From UM-FILTER-40-17 sp032251335 (GTDB lineage Bacteria; Bacteroidota; Bacteroidia; Flavobacteriales; Flavobacteriaceae): DNA of 64,000 nucleotides. Position 1 is the first letter of the stretch, and every line of letters begins with the position of its first letter. The position numbers and the translations under genes are program-made. The notes under the pieces were generated by a model. That model was not told the DNA's origin, did not search any database, and was given only the letters and a program-made list of their open reading frames with translations. The stretch covers positions 1 through 64,000 of the forward strand of contig JAVVDW010000009.1 of the NCBI GenBank assembly GCA_032251335.1, written 5' to 3'. Shown here in pieces: positions 61,937 to 64,000 of the stretch.

Positions 61937-62674
61937 TTACTTTACCCAATCGTATCCTTTTTCTTCGAGTTGATGGGCCAATTCCTTTTCGCCGGATTTT
62001 ACAATTTTGCCGTCGTGAAGCACGTGTACAAAATCCGGAACAATATAGTCCAACAGACGCTGGTAATGTGTGATGACAATAACCGCATTTTCTTGGCTTC
62101 GCAGCCTATTTACCCCGTTGGCTACTACCCTGAGGGCGTCAATATCGAGCCCGGAATCGGTTTCGTCCAAAATGGCCAATTTGGGATTGAGCATCGCCAT
62201 TTGGAAAATCTCATTTCGTTTTTTCTCTCCTCCGGAAAAACCTTCGTTGAGCGAGCGGGACAAAAACTTTCGGTCAATTTCCAAAAGCTCGGCTTTTTGT
62301 TTGATGAGTGCCAACATTTCGTTGGCAGGCATATCTTCTTGGCCTTTGGATTTGCGCAGTTCGTTGATGGCTGTTTTGATAAAATTGGTAACCGATACGC
62401 CGGGAATTTCAACCGGATATTGGAACGAAAGAAACACCCCTCTGTGTGCGCGTTCTTCAGGAGCAAGTTCTTGAATGTCTTCCCCTTCAAAAAGGATTTC
62501 GCCTTGGGTTTGTTCAAAAGCATCGTGGCCGGCAATGACAGATGCCAAGGTGCTTTTGCCGGAACCGTTTGGCCCCATGATGGCGTGTACTTCACCGGGT
62601 TTTATTTCTAAATTGATTCCTTTTAGGATTTCTTTGCCATCTATGCTGGCATGGAGATTTTTAATTTGTAGCAT
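61937..62674 (-). CDS. sufC: SufC ATPase
   Basis: A 245-residue ABC-type ATPase of the SUF complex. Walker A is GPNGSGKST (34-42), the signature is LNEGFSGGEKKRNE, and the D-loop follows in LDETDSGLD. It powers SufBCD scaffold changes. It is separated from sufB by 328 bp that hold a tandem pair of the 90 bp element, unusual inside a suf operon; the element ends 5 bp before this ATG. Confidence 0.96.
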   Translation of the reverse strand: MLQIKNLHASIDGKEILKGINLEIKPGEVHAIMGPNGSGKSTLASVIAGHDAFEQTQGEILFEGEDIQELAPEERAHRGVFLSFQYPVEIPGVSVTNFIKTAINELRKSKGQEDMPANEMLALIKQKAELLEIDRKFLSRSLNEGFSGGEKKRNEIFQMAMLNPKLAILDETDSGLDIDALRVVANGVNRLRSQENAVIVITHYQRLLDYIVPDFVHVLHDGKIVKSGEKELAHQLEEKGYDWVK

Positions 62675-62679
62675 TTCAT

Positions 62680-62769
62680 GTGTTTTTATTTATTGATTTT
62701 CTATTGTCACACGGAACGCCCCAGGATAATCATGCTCCTGTGTGCAAAATTTTTACATGGGCGTTTCAT
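62680..62769 (-). repeat. 90 bp dispersed element, copy B, abutting sufC start
   Basis: On the minus strand it begins ATGAAACGCCCATGTAAAAA, holds GCACACAGGAGCATGATTAT and CCTGGGGCGTTCCGTGTGAC, and ends at 62680, directly before ATGAAATGC, where the sufC ATG (62674) overlaps. A 20-codon frame runs from 62769 to TGA and the eight-codon core frame is at 62707-62733. Directly preceded by copy C. Confidence 0.85.
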
Positions 62770-62860
62770 CTGTTTTTATTTATTGTCTTTCAAAGGTCAG
62801 ACGGAACGCCCTAGGATAATCATACTCCTGTGTGTAACTCTTTTTATATGGGCGTTTCTT
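62770..62860 (-). repeat. 91 bp dispersed element, copy C, head-to-tail with copy B
   Basis: Same family as copy B but more diverged: it begins AAGAAACGCCCATATAAAAA, with AAG in place of the first ATG, and ends directly before the ATGAAA of copy B. The eight-codon core frame is intact at 62797-62823. Beyond 62860 the sequence at 62862-62890 still resembles the next unit's start weakly, so a third decayed unit is possible. Confidence 0.8.
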
Positions 62861-62923
62861 CTGATTGTAGTTTATTGTTTTAAAGCTTGACTTGGGGTCT
62901 ATATCTCAAACTTTTAGTTAATT

Positions 62924-62951
62924 GTTATACGTTATTGGTTATTGGTTATTG
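62924..62951. repeat. Short heptamer run (GTTATTG)
   Basis: GTTATAC followed by three GTTATTG units. The same kind of heptamer (TTATTCG, also with GTTATAC nearby) builds the array at 270-508. Lies in the sufB-sufC spacer; nothing else of note from 62952 to 63002. Confidence 0.5.
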
Positions 62952-63002
62952 GGTTGTTGTATTTGAGGCACGACATCATCAAATCATCGTGTCTTCAAAT
63001 CA

Positions 63003-64000
63003 TTAGCCCACGCTTCCTTCCAAGCTAATTTCCAACAGTTTTTGCGCTTCCACGGCAAATTCCATGGGTAGTTTGTTTAAAACTTCTTTGCTAAAACCAT
63101 TTACAATTAGCGCGATGGCTTTTTCTGTTTCTATACCGCGTTGGTTGCAATAGAAAATCTGATCTTCACCAATTTTGCTGGTTGTGGCTTCGTGTTCTAT
63201 TTGCGCTGTCTTGTTTTTAGCTTCTATGTATGGGAAGGTGTGTGCCCCACAGCGGTTGCCCATTAAAAGCGAATCGCACTGTGAGAAATTTCTGGCATTT
63301 TCTGCACGCGGGCCAATTTGAACCAATCCGCGGTAGCTGTTTTGAGATTGACCGGCGGAGATTCCTTTAGATATAATAGTACTTCGGGTATTTTTACCCA
63401 GATGGATCATCTTGGTACCGGTGTCGGCTTGCTGAAAATTGTTGGTTACGGCTATGGAATAGAATTCGCCTATGGAATCATCTCCTTTTAGCACGCAACT
63501 CGGATATTTCCAAGTAATGGCAGAACCGGTTTCAACCTGCGTCCAAGATATTTTTGCCCGGTTTTCACAAAGCCCGCGTTTGGTGACAAAATTATACACG
63601 CCACCTTTACCATTTTTATCGCCCGGAAACCAGTTTTGTACCGTTGAGTATTTGATTTCTGCATCGTCTAGCGCGATGAGCTCCACCACGGCTGCGTGCA
63701 ACTGGTTTTCATCTCTAGACGGTGCGGTACAACCTTCCAAATAACTCACATAACTGCCTTGGTCGGCAATTACCAAAGTGCGCTCAAACTGACCGGTTCC
63801 TGCTTGGTTAATTCTGAAGTAAGTGGACAGTTCCATCGGACATCGAACACCTTTTGGGATGTAACAGAAAGAGCCGTCTGAAAACACGGCGGAATTTAGC
63901 GCAGCGTAAAAATTATCTTTTTTAGGCACGACGGTTCCCAAATATTTTTGAACCAATTCGGGGTGCTCTTTGATGGCTTCGCTGATGGAACAAAAAATAA
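63003..64000 (-). CDS. sufB: SufB Fe-S scaffold subunit, C-terminal part (5' end outside window)
   Basis: Open to the right edge; about 332 codons are present. The visible part contains ISEAIKEHPELVQKYLG, SAVFSDGSFCYIPKGVRCP, YVSYLEGCTAPSRDENQLH and NQRGIETEKAIALIVNGFSK, the conserved core of SufB, which with SufD and SufC assembles Fe-S clusters. First gene of the suf operon in transcription order; its N-terminal part is missing. A downstream TTG at 63956 is not the real start. Confidence 0.95.
   Translation of the reverse strand, partial: IFCSISEAIKEHPELVQKYLGTVVPKKDNFYAALNSAVFSDGSFCYIPKGVRCPMELSTYFRINQAGTGQFERTLVIADQGSYVSYLEGCTAPSRDENQLHAAVVELIALDDAEIKYSTVQNWFPGDKNGKGGVYNFVTKRGLCENRAKISWTQVETGSAITWKYPSCVLKGDDSIGEFYSIAVTNNFQQADTGTKMIHLGKNTRSTIISKGISAGQSQNSYRGLVQIGPRAENARNFSQCDSLLMGNRCGAHTFPYIEAKNKTAQIEHEATTSKIGEDQIFYCNQRGIETEKAIALIVNGFSKEVLNKLPMEFAVEAQKLLEISLEGSVG

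Overview
The window is a 64 kb piece of a draft chromosome from a member of the Bacteroidota, most likely Flavobacteriia (Flavobacteriaceae-like). Evidence: promoter -7 boxes of the form TAnnTTTG instead of TATAAT, a PorZ-type type IX secretion protein, DUF3078, DUF2480, GIN-domain and OMP beta-barrel families that are typical of this phylum, a cysteine-poor flavobacterial DksA-like protein, and a long type IleRS. It is a draft or metagenomic assembly: a 10-N gap at 30865-30874 is flanked on both sides by the same 77 bp, the signature of two contigs that should have been merged.

Layout. 1-1719: tyrosine catabolism (hppD fragment, hmgA), separated by a heptamer repeat array. 1951-8604: minus-strand patatin/outer-membrane barrel protein overlapping uvrC, a HIT hydrolase and a DUF4139 protein carrying a SusC-like box. 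8929-12366: GIN-domain protein, LysE-type exporter, lepA. 12363-14216: CPA antiporter with TrkA domain. 14368-23591: a plus-strand run of hydrolases (metallo-beta-lactamase fold, S8, M1, S41 and S10 peptidases) with rnpA inside it, ending in recA and its terminator. 23733-31947: TolB-like and ThuA-domain proteins, enoyl-CoA hydratase, NtrY-like histidine kinase, a giant BNR/sortilin-like protein. 32121-33034: the main accessory spot, a decayed regulator tail and a three-gene toxin-antitoxin module whose first gene is frameshifted. 33056-41066: MATE pump, hemH, pth, ribF, HTTM protein, TonB-family barrel. 41121-45325: cold shock protein, small membrane protein, ClC channel, aspS. 45626-46243: MORN protein and tRNA-Asp with promoter and terminator. 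46245-55955: DUF58, trxA, lspA, DksA-like, ileS, recO, porZ. 56135-64000: hemB, DUF3078 and the SUF iron-sulfur cluster operon (sufB-C-D-S-E, DUF59/SufT-like, DUF2480), with sufB cut by the window edge.

Most of the content is conserved housekeeping: DNA repair (uvrC, recA, recO), translation (lepA, aspS, ileS, pth, rnpA, tRNA-Asp), haem (hemB, hemH), Fe-S clusters (suf) and envelope biogenesis (lspA, porZ, outer-membrane barrels). The most unusual signal is non-coding: a family of 90-91 bp elements, four copies in three places (16977, 41639 and a tandem pair at 62680), all in the same orientation as the following gene and all ending exactly before an ATGAAA, which in two cases is the start codon of the gene. 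Each carries the same AGGAG-ATG core and three of four keep an eight-codon mini reading frame. I do not recognise this element.
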